Under the pieces are notes generated by a model. The model was given only the letters and a program-made list of their open reading frames with translations. It had not been told where the DNA came from and ran no database searches. 64,000 bases of DNA. Source: Micromonospora globbae (GTDB lineage: Bacteria; Actinomycetota; Actinomycetes; Mycobacteriales; Micromonosporaceae). Both the position numbers and the translations under genes were made by a program. Of this stretch, positions 47,286 through 56,390 are shown one piece after another; position 1 is the first letter of the stretch; every line of letters starts with the position of its first letter. Location of the stretch: NCBI RefSeq assembly GCF_003610785.1, contig NZ_RAQQ01000016.1, positions 1 through 64,000 on the forward strand, written 5' to 3'.

Positions 47286-50200
47286 TCACGGTGTGACGCC
47301 GATGCCCGGACCGGTGAACTCGACCCAGTTGAGGTTTCCGAAACCGCTGGTCGGGCCGCCGGGGACGGTGGTGAACACGAGGTACAGCCGGTGCGTGCCG
47401 CCCGGGTCGGTGATCGGCGCGGTGGTGCTGGCGTACGCGTTGTTGCCGCTGGTCGCGTTGACGACGGCGGTGGTCAGCAGCGGTCCGGTGGGGGAGTCCA
47501 GCCGGAACTGGACGCCGAACCGGGGCTGCCCGGCGGTGGCCGCGCTGCCGCCCGAGGTGCGCAGGGTGACCGACTGGATCTGGTGGAGGTTCACCGTGTT
47601 GTTGATGGCGATCCAGTCGCCCGGGTCGAGGCTGCCGCGCTGCTGGCCGCCACCGGTGTCGGCGGTGGTGCCGACCGTGGTGCCGGACTGGTCGGCCGCG
47701 AACTCGACCTCCTGCCGCTTGTCCTGGATGATCTGCTGGTCGACGGTGGTGAGGGCCGGTTGGCCGTTGGCGCCCCCGTCGGTGTAGGACGCGCTGACGA
47801 CGCCGTAGATGTAGCCGCCGTGCGAGGCGTCGTCGGCGAGGGTGGGCAGGACGCCCGAGCAGCCGAACTGGTTGGCCTGCCCGTGCCCGTGGCTGTCGTG
47901 GCCGAGGACGAAGGTCACCTCGACCTTGGCGCAGTCGACCGGGCCGTCCTCCGGGTCGGTGACGGTCACCGACCACGGGATGCTGTCACCCCAGCGGAAG
48001 AAGCCGCCCTCCAGCGGGGTGTCGACGGTGACCGTCGGCGCGGTGTTGCCGACCGTGATGGTGGTGTTGGCCGACGCGGTCTTGCCGCTGGAGTCGGTCA
48101 CCGTGAGCCGCGCCGTGTAGACGCCGTTGGCGGTGTAGGTGTACGTCGGGTTGGGGTCGACGGAGTCGGTGGTGCCGTTGCCGTCGAAGTCCCAGGCGAA
48201 CGAGATGGAGTCGGCCGGGTCGGGGTCGCGCGACCCCTCGCTGCTGAACGCCACGGTGAGCGGCGCCGTGCCGTTGGTGCGGTCGGCCGACAGGGCGGCG
48301 ATCGGCGCCCGCAGACCCTTGACGTAGCTGAACTTCAGCATCGCCGCGTCCGGGTTGACGTTGAAGAAGCCGTCCCCGTACGTCAGCAGGTAGAAGTTGC
48401 CGTCGGGGCCCCACTTCATGTCCATCGGGTTGTCGCAGAGGAACGGCCGCGACGGGGTGGTCGGCGCCTGCCCGCAGTTCAACACATTGTTGATCTTCAG
48501 GATGTCGCCCTGGCCGTCGAGGCGGATCTCCTTGAGCGTGTCCCGGGTGAACTCGCCGAAGAAGATCGACCCGTCGAAGTACGCGGGGAACTTCGTCTCC
48601 GACCTCAGCTCCGGGTCGTAGTCGTAGCGCGCCGCGCCGTGCGGTCCCACGCCGCCGGTGCCCAGCTCGGGGAAGAGCACGGGGCAGGTCTGCGTGGGGG
48701 TGGACAGGTAGGACTCCGGACACGGGGTCGGGGCCTGGAACGAGTACCACAGCTCCGACTTCTCCACCGGCGGCAGGTCCGTCAGGCCCGTGTTGTGCCG
48801 GGAGGTGTTGCGCGGCGCCGCGCAGTCGAACGGCGCGATCGGCGAGATCGGGTTGGTCCAGTTCATCTCGATGTACGGCAGGTTGGGCTGCACGCACATC
48901 GGCCAGCCGTAGTTGGAAGGCTTGTCGACCACCATCATCCGGCCGGTGCCCGCCGGTCCCCGGCCCACCGCCGCCGTCGACGAGTCCGGCGAGTAGTCCG
49001 TGACGTACGCGACGTCGTTCTTGTCGAGGGTGATCCGGAACGGGTTCCGGAAGCCCATCGCGTAGATCTCCGGCCGCGTCTTGTCACCCGGATCCTGCGC
49101 CTCGGGGAACAGGTTCCCGTCCGGCACCGTGTAGCTCCCGTCCGGCTGGACGGTGATCCGCAGGATCTTCCCGCGCAGGTCGTTGGTGTTGGCCGAGCTG
49201 CGCCGGGCGTCCACGAACGGCGCCTGGTAGACGCCGGTGGCGCTCACCGAGTCGTTGTGCGGGGAGAACCCGCCGGAGCCGCCGCCGCCGGCCGGCGTGT
49301 CGTCCCCGGTGACCAGCCAGAGGTTGTTGTGCGAGTCGAACGCGATGTCGCCGGCCACGTGGCAGCAGGCGCCACGGTCGACCGGGACCTGGAGGATCTT
49401 CTGCTCGCTCGCCAGGTCGAGGGTCGGGTTCTCGCCGTCGACGAACTTGAACCGGGACAGCTGGAAGTAGCCCTTCCATCGGTCCCAGGCCGCCGGGTCC
49501 GTGCTCGTGGTCGGGGCGCTGCCGGTCGGCGTGTCCAGCGGCGGGGCGTAGTACAGGTAGACCCACCTGTTCGTGGCGAAGTCCCGGTCGATCGCCGGGC
49601 CGTACATCCCGTCCTCGCTGTGGGTGTAGACCGGGATCTGCGCCAGCACGGTGGTCTCGTTGGTGTCCGGGTCGTGCAGGCGTACGCCGCCGCGGCGGTC
49701 GGTCTGGATCACCCGCCCGTCGGGCAGCACGTCGAAGCCGATCGGCTCGTTCACGTTGGGCTGCGCGCCGATCACCGTCATCTGGTAGTTGGCGAGCACG
49801 GTGGCGCCGCAGTCCCCGTCGGTGACGCCCGCCGCCCACTGGATCGCCCCGCCCAGGTGGGCGCGCAGGTCGGCGCTCCCGTAGCTCTCCGGGGTGGCAC
49901 CCAGTCCGGTGTAGAACGACCGCCCGCCCTGGTAGTCCTTGCACCAGGTGATCGGGTGGTCGAAGCCCATGGCGCCGCCGGCGTACGTCTTCTCGTCCAC
50001 CGTGGCCAGGACGTGCGAGACGCCCCGCACGTTCGCCGCGAAGTTGTACCACCGGTCGGTGGTGGTCCACCGCTCCGGCAGCGACGCGGACGCCGGGTGC
50101 ACCCGGTCGGCGACGGTCACGGTGGCCGCGCTGGCCTCCGTGGGGGCGCCCGCCGCGCGGGTGCCGAGCACGTTGTCGAGGAAGGCCCAGCCGGGTTCCG

Positions 50201-50663
50201 CCTCGATGGCGGAGTGCACGCCGACGAAGCCGCCGCCGTCGCGGTAGTAGCGCTCGAAGGCGGCCTGCTGGGCGTCGTTCAGCACGTCGCCGGAGGTGTT
50301 CAGGAACACCACGGCGCGGAACTGCTTGAGGTGCGGCTCGTCGAACTTGCGGGCGTCGTCGGTCACCTCGACGGTGAACCGCCGGTCCTTGCCGAGTTGC
50401 CGGATCGCCTCGACGCCCGCCGTGGTGGCGGCGTGGCCGCCGTCGGCCGAGCGGGTGAAGACGAGGACCTTGTACTGGATGCCGTTGTCGTCCGGCACCG
50501 GCGCGGGGGCCGCCGGTACGGGGGCCGCCTGTAGGGGGGCTGCCTGTGCGGCGGCTGCCTGTGCCGACGCGGCCTGCTGCGGGCCGGTCGCCACGAGGGT
50601 CGCGCCGACGAGGGTGAGCAGGCTGAGGTGGGTCGCGGCTCTTCGGCCGATGGATCTGCGCAT
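47286..50663 (-). CDS. Secreted ThuA-PQQ sugar dehydrogenase fusion with PKD domain
   Basis: A 1125-residue exported protein. A signal peptide (LLTLVGATLVATGP) and a Gln/Ala/Pro repeat linker (QAAPLQAAPVPAAP) precede a ThuA domain (VLVFTRSADGGHAATT, VFLNTSGDVLNDAQ, GGFVGVHSAIEAEPGWAFL). The glucose/sorbosone dehydrogenase propeller follows (GFDVLPDGRVIQTDRRG, HVAGDIAFDSHNNLWLVTGD, RPEIYAMGFRNPFRITLD). Then come a PKD domain (APLTVAFSSEGSRDPDP) and a C-terminal CBM6-like sandwich. It joins in one chain what 38327 and 41270 carry separately, without a lectin. It likely oxidises a surface-bound sugar. ATG 50663; an operator-like repeat lies ~135 bp upstream. Confidence 0.93.
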   Translation of the reverse strand: MRRSIGRRAATHLSLLTLVGATLVATGPQQAASAQAAAAQAAPLQAAPVPAAPAPVPDDNGIQYKVLVFTRSADGGHAATTAGVEAIRQLGKDRRFTVEVTDDARKFDEPHLKQFRAVVFLNTSGDVLNDAQQAAFERYYRDGGGFVGVHSAIEAEPGWAFLDNVLGTRAAGAPTEASAATVTVADRVHPASASLPERWTTTDRWYNFAANVRGVSHVLATVDEKTYAGGAMGFDHPITWCKDYQGGRSFYTGLGATPESYGSADLRAHLGGAIQWAAGVTDGDCGATVLANYQMTVIGAQPNVNEPIGFDVLPDGRVIQTDRRGGVRLHDPDTNETTVLAQIPVYTHSEDGMYGPAIDRDFATNRWVYLYYAPPLDTPTGSAPTTSTDPAAWDRWKGYFQLSRFKFVDGENPTLDLASEQKILQVPVDRGACCHVAGDIAFDSHNNLWLVTGDDTPAGGGGSGGFSPHNDSVSATGVYQAPFVDARRSSANTNDLRGKILRITVQPDGSYTVPDGNLFPEAQDPGDKTRPEIYAMGFRNPFRITLDKNDVAYVTDYSPDSSTAAVGRGPAGTGRMMVVDKPSNYGWPMCVQPNLPYIEMNWTNPISPIAPFDCAAPRNTSRHNTGLTDLPPVEKSELWYSFQAPTPCPESYLSTPTQTCPVLFPELGTGGVGPHGAARYDYDPELRSETKFPAYFDGSIFFGEFTRDTLKEIRLDGQGDILKINNVLNCGQAPTTPSRPFLCDNPMDMKWGPDGNFYLLTYGDGFFNVNPDAAMLKFSYVKGLRAPIAALSADRTNGTAPLTVAFSSEGSRDPDPADSISFAWDFDGNGTTDSVDPNPTYTYTANGVYTARLTVTDSSGKTASANTTITVGNTAPTVTVDTPLEGGFFRWGDSIPWSVTVTDPEDGPVDCAKVEVTFVLGHDSHGHGQANQFGCSGVLPTLADDASHGGYIYGVVSASYTDGGANGQPALTTVDQQIIQDKRQEVEFAADQSGTTVGTTADTGGGQQRGSLDPGDWIAINNTVNLHQIQSVTLRTSGGSAATAGQPRFGVQFRLDSPTGPLLTTAVVNATSGNNAYASTTAPITDPGGTHRLYLVFTTVPGGPTSGFGNLNWVEFTGPGIGVTP

Positions 50664-50796
50664 CGAACCTCGCTCTGGTCGGGCGGGTCCGCCCCAGCGG
50701 TCGGCACCGCTGAGGGGGTCCGGGGGAGTTCCGAGAGCCTGGCCAGGATCTACGCAGGACGATATTTGCGAGCGGCACTAAAGAGAAGAGGTAACC

Positions 50797-50832
50797 AGCA
50801 AAAGTTTCTGACCGTACGGCCGAGCTTTTGCT
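50797..50832. promoter_or_regulatory. Inverted repeat upstream of the fused dehydrogenase gene
   Basis: AGCAAAAG (50797-50804) and CTTTTGCT (50825-50832) are perfect arms with a 20-nt spacer, in an A+T-richer island. Further AAAGT-type half-sites follow nearby (GAGAAAGTC at about 50844). It is a probable operator for the minus-strand gene. Confidence 0.5.
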
Positions 50833-50949
50833 CCAAACCGGAGAAAGTCTCCCAGTGTTGTGGCGATAGATCGGCTTGCCCAGAGCGAAAGTGGTGCGGC
50901 GGGCCTGGCAAGCTGCCGTGGGGAGTGCGGTGGGCCGCGGCCCTGTCGT

Positions 50950-51094
50950 GTGTGGGGTGCGGGGCTTGGCGTGTGGGGTGCGGGGCTTGGCGTGTGGGGT
51001 GCGGGGCGTTGGCGGGCTTGTGGTGTGGGGTGCGGGGCTTGTCGCCGGGAGTGCGGGGGCTTGTGGTGTGACTGCGGGGGCTTGGTGGACCTGT
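50950..51094 (+). repeat. 21-nt tandem repeat array
   Basis: GTGTGGGGTGCGGGGCTTGGC occurs perfectly at 50950 and 50971. A third copy at 50992 is broken, and decayed copies run to about 51094. This strongly G/T-skewed minisatellite fills the gap between the fused dehydrogenase promoter and the YtxH-like gene. No gene is seen in 50664-51174. Confidence 0.85.
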
Positions 51095-51174
51095 CGTGAG
51101 GAACAGCGTCGGAGGGCCCGGAAACGCTACGGACCCGGCCGCCGAGATGGCGACCGGGCCCGTACGTGCGGCGA

Positions 51175-51567
51175 CTAGCTGCCCGAGCCGGACGGCTTGG
51201 AACGCGGGGTGGCGGCGGTCGACGAGGTCGACCCGGAGGTCGAGCCACCGGCCGACGGGCTGCCACCGGTCTTCGCGCCGACGGTGGCCGGCGTGCCGGC
51301 GAACGCGTCGTCGGCGGCGGTCAGCGGCTGCTTGCTGCCGTTGCCGCTCAGCTTCTCGCCCAGCTTGGTCTGGCCGAGCTTGTCCTTGCCCTCGCTGTAG
51401 AGCCGGGTCGCCTGGGCCTGCGCGACGCCCGCCGCCTCCTGCACGGTGGGGTGGTCGAGCACCTTGCGGCCCCGCATGACCAGCTCCTCGTACTTCTCCC
51501 GGCCGGCACGGGCGCCCAGGACGAATCCCGCAGCCAGCCCGCCAAGAAACATGATCTTTCCGCGCAT
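51175..51567 (-). CDS. YtxH-like small membrane protein
   Basis: A 130-residue protein. The N-terminal KIMFLGGLAAGFVLGARAGR is one short membrane segment followed by the YtxH-type sequence REKYEELVMRGRKVLDH. A helical, charged middle (VAQAQATRLYSEGKDKLG) and a disordered Gly/Ser/Thr tail follow. YtxH-like proteins are general-stress or envelope-associated, with unknown mechanism. GGAAGGAGCC precedes ATG 51567. It lies alone between repeats and the tRNA-Asn gene. Confidence 0.85.
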   Translation of the reverse strand: MRGKIMFLGGLAAGFVLGARAGREKYEELVMRGRKVLDHPTVQEAAGVAQAQATRLYSEGKDKLGQTKLGEKLSGNGSKQPLTAADDAFAGTPATVGAKTGGSPSAGGSTSGSTSSTAATPRSKPSGSGS

Positions 51568-51852
51568 GGCGGCTCCTTCCGTACCTGACGCGCCGTCGCC
51601 CCGTCGGGGAGTACCCCGGCGGGTACGACCAAACTCGCGCCTGCGTCCTGTCGTCCGCAGCTAACTACCCATCCTGCTCCGCGCTCATGCCTCCTTGTGC
51701 CGTGATGGCGATTTGTCCGAAATGTTGAGTCTGTTGTCCGTGCTGCCGGTCCCGCCGCGCGCTCGGTAACCCCCTGGACCAACACCCCCGGGTGTCCTGT
51801 ACTCTTGTCCCGTCGCACGGCGTCGGAGTGATCCGTCGACGTGTGGCTGCAG

Positions 51853-51925
51853 TCCCCTGTAGCTCAATTGGCAGAGCAGCCGGCTGTTAACCGGCAGGTT
51901 ATTGGTTCGAGTCCAATCGGGGGAG
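51853..51925 (+). tRNA. tRNA-Asn (anticodon GTT)
   Basis: A 73-nt cloverleaf: acceptor TCCCCTG/CGGGGGA, D-arm GCTCAATTGGCAGAGC, anticodon stem GCCGG/CCGGC with loop CTGTTAA (anticodon 51886-51888), and T-arm with GGTTCGAGTCC. CCA is not encoded. TACTCT about 55 nt upstream could be its -10. Confidence 0.97.
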
Positions 51926-52054
51926 CAACTCCACTTCACGCCCGCTGTGCCCGAGGCCAGCGGGCGTCCGCCGTTCTCGGCTCGCGCTCCACCCTCCCCC
52001 GCGCTCCGACCTCCCCGCACTCTCCGCGCCCCGCCCCTCCCCGCCCGCCCTGCT

Positions 52055-52134
52055 CCCCGCGATCTTGCACTTTCTGCCCTGGCAAAGGGGGCGATACGGG
52101 TCATTTCAGGGGCGCAAACTGCAAGATCGCGGGG
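52055..52134. repeat. GATCTTGCA palindromic repeat, copy B
   Basis: CCCCGCGATCTTGCA (52055-52069) and TGCAAGATCGCGGGG (52120-52134) form a 15-bp stem. The centre (TTTCTGCCC ... GGGTCATTTC) is shared with copy C and, in reverse complement, with copy D. Confidence 0.85.
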
Positions 52135-52188
52135 CGGGGCGGGCGGGGCGAGAGCAGGGGTGCGAGACCGTGCGCTTTCGGTGCTCTC

Positions 52189-52278
52189 CGTGCCTCCGTG
52201 CCTCGTGCTTCCCGCGCCTCCGTGCTCGCCACGCCTCGCGCTGCCCGCGCCTCCGTGCTCGCCGTGCCTCGTGCTTCC
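52189..52278 (+). repeat. 33-bp direct repeat, about 2.5 copies
   Basis: CCCGCGCCTCCGTGCTCGCC recurs at 52211 and 52244 with similar flanks (GCCTCGTGCTTCC / GCCTCGCGCTGCC). It is a minisatellite in non-coding DNA. Confidence 0.7.
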
Positions 52279-52411
52279 GGCCCCTTAGCTCCGCGTACCC
52301 GGGATCCCGCGCCCGGGGGCTCCCGCGCCTGGGTCCCGCGTCCCGCGTCCGCGCTCCCCGCACCCCGTGCTACACGCGCAAACCCGTCCCCGCGGCGCCC
52401 ACCCCTCTCCG

Positions 52412-52481
52412 CGATCTTGCACTTTCTGCCCGGATAGAAGGGGCAATAAGGGTCATTTCGAGGGCACAAACTGCAAGATCG
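52412..52481. repeat. GATCTTGCA palindromic repeat, copy C
   Basis: CGATCTTGCA (52412-52421) and TGCAAGATCG (52472-52481) are perfect ends. The internal sequence is close to copy B and in the same orientation, 357 bp downstream of it. Confidence 0.85.
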
Positions 52482-52708
52482 ACGGGAGCGGGGAGCGGGG
52501 AGCGGGCGCGGGCGCGGGCGTGGGGCTAGGACAGGGACAGGGCTCGGACAGGGACCGGGGCAGGGCGGGGTTGGGTTCGGGGTCTCCGTGGGGCGTTGGA
52601 GCGGGGAGCGGGGAAAGGGGTTTTTGCCCGGAAAGTTGTGGTCTGCGGCAGGATGGGGGCGTCGATTCGGGTTCAGCTTCGTCGATCGTGAATCACGGAT
52701 GGGGGCGG

Positions 52709-54829
52709 ATGTCCGCAGCGGTGGGCCGCGGCCGGGCCACGCTGATCGCGGCGGTCGTGGTGCTGGCCTGGCTGGCCGTCGGCGCGGTCGCCGGCCCGTA
52801 CTCGGGGCGCCTCGGTGACGTGGCGACGAACGACAACGCCGCGTTCCTCCCCGCCGACGCCGAGGCCACCCGGGCGCAGGAGCTGTCCCGCGGTTTCGTC
52901 GCGCGGCAGACCACTCCCGCCCTCGTGGTCTACGAACGCCGCTCCGGGCTCACCGAGGCCGACCGGCAGAAGGCAGCCGCCGACGCCGCCCGTCTCGCCG
53001 AGGTGCCGGGGGTGGTCGGGCCGCTGCCACCGCCCATCCCCAGCGCGGACGGGCAGGCGCTCCAGCTGGTGGTGCCGATCGACGACGCCGAGGGGGAACG
53101 GATCGGCGACGTCGTGGAGCGGCTGCGCGCGATCACCGGCGGCGGGAGCGGCGGGCTGACCGTCGACGTGGCCGGGCCGGCGGGCCTGCTCGCCGACCTC
53201 ATCGAGGTCTTCTCCGCCATCGACGGGACGCTGCTGCTGGTGACCCTCTGCGTGGTGCTGGTCATCCTGCTCGTCGTCTATCGCAGCCCGGTGCTCTGGG
53301 TCTTCCCGCTGCTGTCGGCCGGGATGTCGTACGCCCTCGCGTCGCTGCTCGTCTACCTGCTCGCCGACGCCGACCTGGTCACCCTTAACGGGCAGGCGCA
53401 GGGCATCCTCACGGTGCTGGTGTTCGGCGCCGGCACCGACTACGCGCTCCTGCTCGTCGCCCGCTACCGCGAGGAGCTGCACCGGCACGGCCGCCCGTGG
53501 GAGGCGATGCGGGCCGCGTGGCGCGGCGCCGCCCCCGCCATCGTCGCCTCCGGCGGCACCGTCATCCTCAGCCTGCTCTGCCTGCTGCTGTCCAGCCTGA
53601 ACTCCAACCGGGCGCTCGGCCCGGTCGCCGCCGTCGGCATCGCGGCGACCCTGCTCGTGATGCTCACGTTCCTGCCCGCGCTGCTCGTGCTCGGGGGACG
53701 CTGGGCGTTCTGGCCACGCCGGCCCCGGTACGACCGGGCCGAACCGCAGGTCGAGCACGGTCTCTGGGCCCGGGTGGCGGGCTTCGTGGCCCGCCGTGCC
53801 CGGCTGCTCTGGGTGGTGACCGCCGTCGCGCTGGGCGTCCTCGCGCTCGGCCTCACCCAGCTCGGCACCACCACGCTGGGCCAGTCCGACCTGTTCACCA
53901 CGCGTACGGAGTCGGTGGCGGGCCAGGAGGCGATCGCCCGGCACTACCCGGGCGGCACCGGCAGCCCGGCCACCGTCATCGCCAACGCTCAAGCGGCACG
54001 GCAGGTCACCGAGGCGGCCGGGGCCACGCCGGGCGTGGCGGCCGTACGCCCTCTCACGCGGGACCGGGCGGCGGGCGCCGGACCGGCCGGCCCGCCGCTG
54101 GTGGTGGACGGCAGGGTCCAGTTGGAGGTGACGCTCGCGGACCCGCCGGACAGCGACGCCGCCGAGCGGACCGTCCGGGAGCTGCGCGCCGCGGTGCACC
54201 GGGTACCCGACGCGGACGCCGTGGTCGGGGGCTTCACGGCGATCAACGTGGACACCGCCACGGCCGCCGAACGGGACCAGAACGTCATCATCCCGGTGGT
54301 GCTGGCGGTCATCGCCGTCATCCTGGCCCTGCTGCTGCGCGCGCTGGTCGCGCCCGTCCTGCTGATCGCGACCGTGCTGCTCTCCTTCGCGGCCACGCTC
54401 GGGCTCTGCGGCCTGCTGTTCCGGCACGTCTTCGACTTCCCGGGGGTGGACGCGGCGTTCCCGCTCTTCGCGTTCGTGTTCCTCGTCGCCCTCGGCATCG
54501 ACTACAACATCTTCCTGATGAGCCGCGTCCGCGAGGAGGCGGTGCGGCGCGGCACCCGGGCCGGGGTGCTGGCCGGCCTCGCCGTGACCGGTGGGGTGAT
54601 CACCTCGGCCGGCATCGTGCTGGCCGCGACGTTCTCGGCGCTCGCCGTACTCCCGCTCGTCGTGCTCGTGGAACTCGGCACGGCGGTCGCGGTGGGCGTC
54701 CTCATCGACACCATCGTCGTCCGCTCGCTGCTGGTGCCGGCGCTCGCGTACGACATCGGGCCGGTCGTCTGGTGGCCGGGCCGGCTGGCCCGGACGAACC
54801 ATGTGGAGGTGGCGCGGAATGCTGGCTGA
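52709..54829 (+). CDS. MMPL/RND family transporter
   Basis: A 706-residue proton-driven membrane exporter with two RND repeats. An extracytoplasmic loop follows helix 1 (PADAEATRAQELSRGFVARQ). The MMPL signature ILTVLVFGAGTDYALLLVAR with RYREELHRHG lies in the first half, and its equivalent FLVALGIDYNIFLMSRVREE lies in the second. The paired Asp-Tyr of each half (GTDYALL, GIDYNIF) are the proton-relay residues. ATG 52709 is chosen; GTG 52688 is an in-frame alternative. It overlaps the FAD oxidoreductase by 11 nt. Probable cargo is a lipid or secondary metabolite. Confidence 0.95.
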   Translation: MSAAVGRGRATLIAAVVVLAWLAVGAVAGPYSGRLGDVATNDNAAFLPADAEATRAQELSRGFVARQTTPALVVYERRSGLTEADRQKAAADAARLAEVPGVVGPLPPPIPSADGQALQLVVPIDDAEGERIGDVVERLRAITGGGSGGLTVDVAGPAGLLADLIEVFSAIDGTLLLVTLCVVLVILLVVYRSPVLWVFPLLSAGMSYALASLLVYLLADADLVTLNGQAQGILTVLVFGAGTDYALLLVARYREELHRHGRPWEAMRAAWRGAAPAIVASGGTVILSLLCLLLSSLNSNRALGPVAAVGIAATLLVMLTFLPALLVLGGRWAFWPRRPRYDRAEPQVEHGLWARVAGFVARRARLLWVVTAVALGVLALGLTQLGTTTLGQSDLFTTRTESVAGQEAIARHYPGGTGSPATVIANAQAARQVTEAAGATPGVAAVRPLTRDRAAGAGPAGPPLVVDGRVQLEVTLADPPDSDAAERTVRELRAAVHRVPDADAVVGGFTAINVDTATAAERDQNVIIPVVLAVIAVILALLLRALVAPVLLIATVLLSFAATLGLCGLLFRHVFDFPGVDAAFPLFAFVFLVALGIDYNIFLMSRVREEAVRRGTRAGVLAGLAVTGGVITSAGIVLAATFSALAVLPLVVLVELGTAVAVGVLIDTIVVRSLLVPALAYDIGPVVWWPGRLARTNHVEVARNAG

Positions 54830-56081
54830 CACGGACGTGGTCATCGTGGGCGGCGGCCTCGCCGGGCTCGCCGCCGCCCGCCGGCTGCACCGCGCCGGCG
54901 TGCCCTGGCGGCTCCTGGAGGCCGGCGGACGGCTCGGTGGCCGGATCGCCACCGACGCCGTCGACGGCTACCTGCTCGACCGCGGCTTCCAGGTGCTCAA
55001 CACCGCCTACCCGCGGCTCGGCACCCTGCTCGACCTGGGCCGCCTGCGCCTCGGGCACTTCACCTCCGGCGTGCTGGTGCGCAAGGGGGACCGGTTGATC
55101 CGGCTGGTCAACCCGCTCCGGGAGCCGGCCGGCGCGCCCGGCACCGCGCTCGCCGACGTGGGCACGCTGCGCGACCGGCTCCGGCTGGCCGGGCTCGCCG
55201 CCGGCTGCGCCACCCTGCCCGCCGCCCGGCTGCTGGCCGCTCCGGAGACCACCACCGAGGTCGCGCTGCGCCGAGCCGGCCTCTCCGACGCGATCGTCGA
55301 GGAACTGCTCCGCCCGTTCCTCTCCGGCGTCCTCATCGACCGGGAGCTGGAAACCTCCAGCCATGTGTTCGCCATGGTGCTGCGCTCGTTCGCCCGCGGC
55401 CGGATCGGCCTGCCCGCCGACGGGATGGCGGCGCTGCCCCGGGCCATCGCCGAACCGCTGCCGACCGACCTCGTCGCCCTGGACACCCCGGTCGCCGAGG
55501 TCGCGCCCCGCCGGGTCCGCACCCAGGCCGGTGACATCCGGTGCCGCGCCGTCGTGGTCGCCGTCGACCCGCCGACGGCGGCCGCGCTCCTGCCGGCCCT
55601 TCCGGGCGTACGCATGCACAGCTACACGACCTACTACCACGCCACCGGGCGGCCTCCCCTGGACGAGCCGACCCTGCTGCTCGACGGTGACCGCCGCGAG
55701 CTGATCGCCAACACGGTGGTGGTGAGCAACGCGGCGCCCACGTACGCCCCGGCCGGGCGGCACCTGGTGGCCACCTCGGTGGTCGGTCCGACGCCGCCGC
55801 CCGAGCCGACCGTACGGGCCGAACTCACCCGGCTCTACGGCCGCTCCACGGCCGACTGGACGCACCTGACCACGGTCACCGTTCCCCACGCGCTGCCCGC
55901 CGCGCCCCCGCCACAGCGGCGGCTGCGCAAGCCGGTGGCGCTCGGCGACGGGATCTTCGTGGCCGGCGACCACCGCGACAGCCCGTCCATCCAGGGCGCG
56001 CTGGCCAGCGGGTGGCGGGCCGCCGGCGCGGTGCTCGCCGAGCTGCGGGCACAGGGACCGGACGGCTCGCCGGCCCGGTGA
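54819..56081 (+). CDS. FAD-dependent oxidoreductase (protoporphyrinogen-oxidase/phytoene-desaturase-like)
   Basis: A 420-residue flavoprotein of the amine-oxidase superfamily. The dinucleotide-binding site is DVVIVGGGLAGLAAARRL, followed by LLEAGGRLGGRIATD (the GGR motif). The C-terminal FAD-binding block is GIFVAGDHRDSPSIQGALAS. GFQVLNTAYPRLGTLLDL and GMAALPRAIAEPL place it with carotenoid/isoprenoid desaturase-like enzymes of unknown substrate. ATG 54819 has GGAGG 9 nt upstream and lies within the MMPL 3' end, so the two are co-translated. It may modify the MMPL cargo. Confidence 0.92.
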   Translation: MLADTDVVIVGGGLAGLAAARRLHRAGVPWRLLEAGGRLGGRIATDAVDGYLLDRGFQVLNTAYPRLGTLLDLGRLRLGHFTSGVLVRKGDRLIRLVNPLREPAGAPGTALADVGTLRDRLRLAGLAAGCATLPAARLLAAPETTTEVALRRAGLSDAIVEELLRPFLSGVLIDRELETSSHVFAMVLRSFARGRIGLPADGMAALPRAIAEPLPTDLVALDTPVAEVAPRRVRTQAGDIRCRAVVVAVDPPTAAALLPALPGVRMHSYTTYYHATGRPPLDEPTLLLDGDRRELIANTVVVSNAAPTYAPAGRHLVATSVVGPTPPPEPTVRAELTRLYGRSTADWTHLTTVTVPHALPAAPPPQRRLRKPVALGDGIFVAGDHRDSPSIQGALASGWRAAGAVLAELRAQGPDGSPAR

Positions 56082-56390
56082 ACGCGAGCGATGGCTCGCC
56101 GGCGCGGTGAGGCGACGGCTCGTGGCCAGGGCCTCGGGGGCTTGACCGGCCGGTCGCCACGACCCCGGGGCGTGAGCCGGGGCCTCGCGGCTGAACCGGC
56201 CGTCGCCAGGGCTCCGGGGCCTGAGCCGGCCGGTCGCCGCCAGCCGGTGCGGTGGCCCCGCCGCGCCGGCTGCGCGCTGTTATCCTCGCGTTGCCCATCG
56301 TGCTGCTGAGCCGGACGCCGATGAGCGACAGCGCCCGATTCGCCCCTGGTCCGTGATCGTTCGGCGGGTATAGGATCCGGCGCGGTGCTG
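56082..56390 (+). other. Intergenic region with degenerate repeats
   Basis: No gene is supported. Decayed direct repeats of a GCCGGCCGGTCGCCA...GGGGCCTGAGCCGG-type unit occupy about 56120-56250. GGTATAGGAT near 56368 may be the tRNA promoter -10. Confidence 0.6.

Larger units (their letters stand above)
51926..52708 (+). other. Low-complexity intergenic region after tRNA-Asn
   Basis: No gene is supported. The region holds two copies of the GATCTTGCA palindrome (52055 and 52412), a 33-bp direct repeat (52189-52278), a long C-rich then G-rich strand asymmetry, and short AGGGACAGGG-type runs near 52530. There is no integrase or tRNA fragment that would indicate an integrated element. Confidence 0.65.

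Noticed and set aside
47391..50534. A 1047-codon plus-strand frame opposite the fused dehydrogenase
   Set aside because: The minus-strand gene has recognisable domains throughout. The antisense frame is low-complexity Val/Arg/Gly.
51926..52708. Possible integrated element at tRNA-Asn
   Set aside because: There is no integrase, no duplicated tRNA 3' end and no foreign genes; only repeats and skewed DNA.
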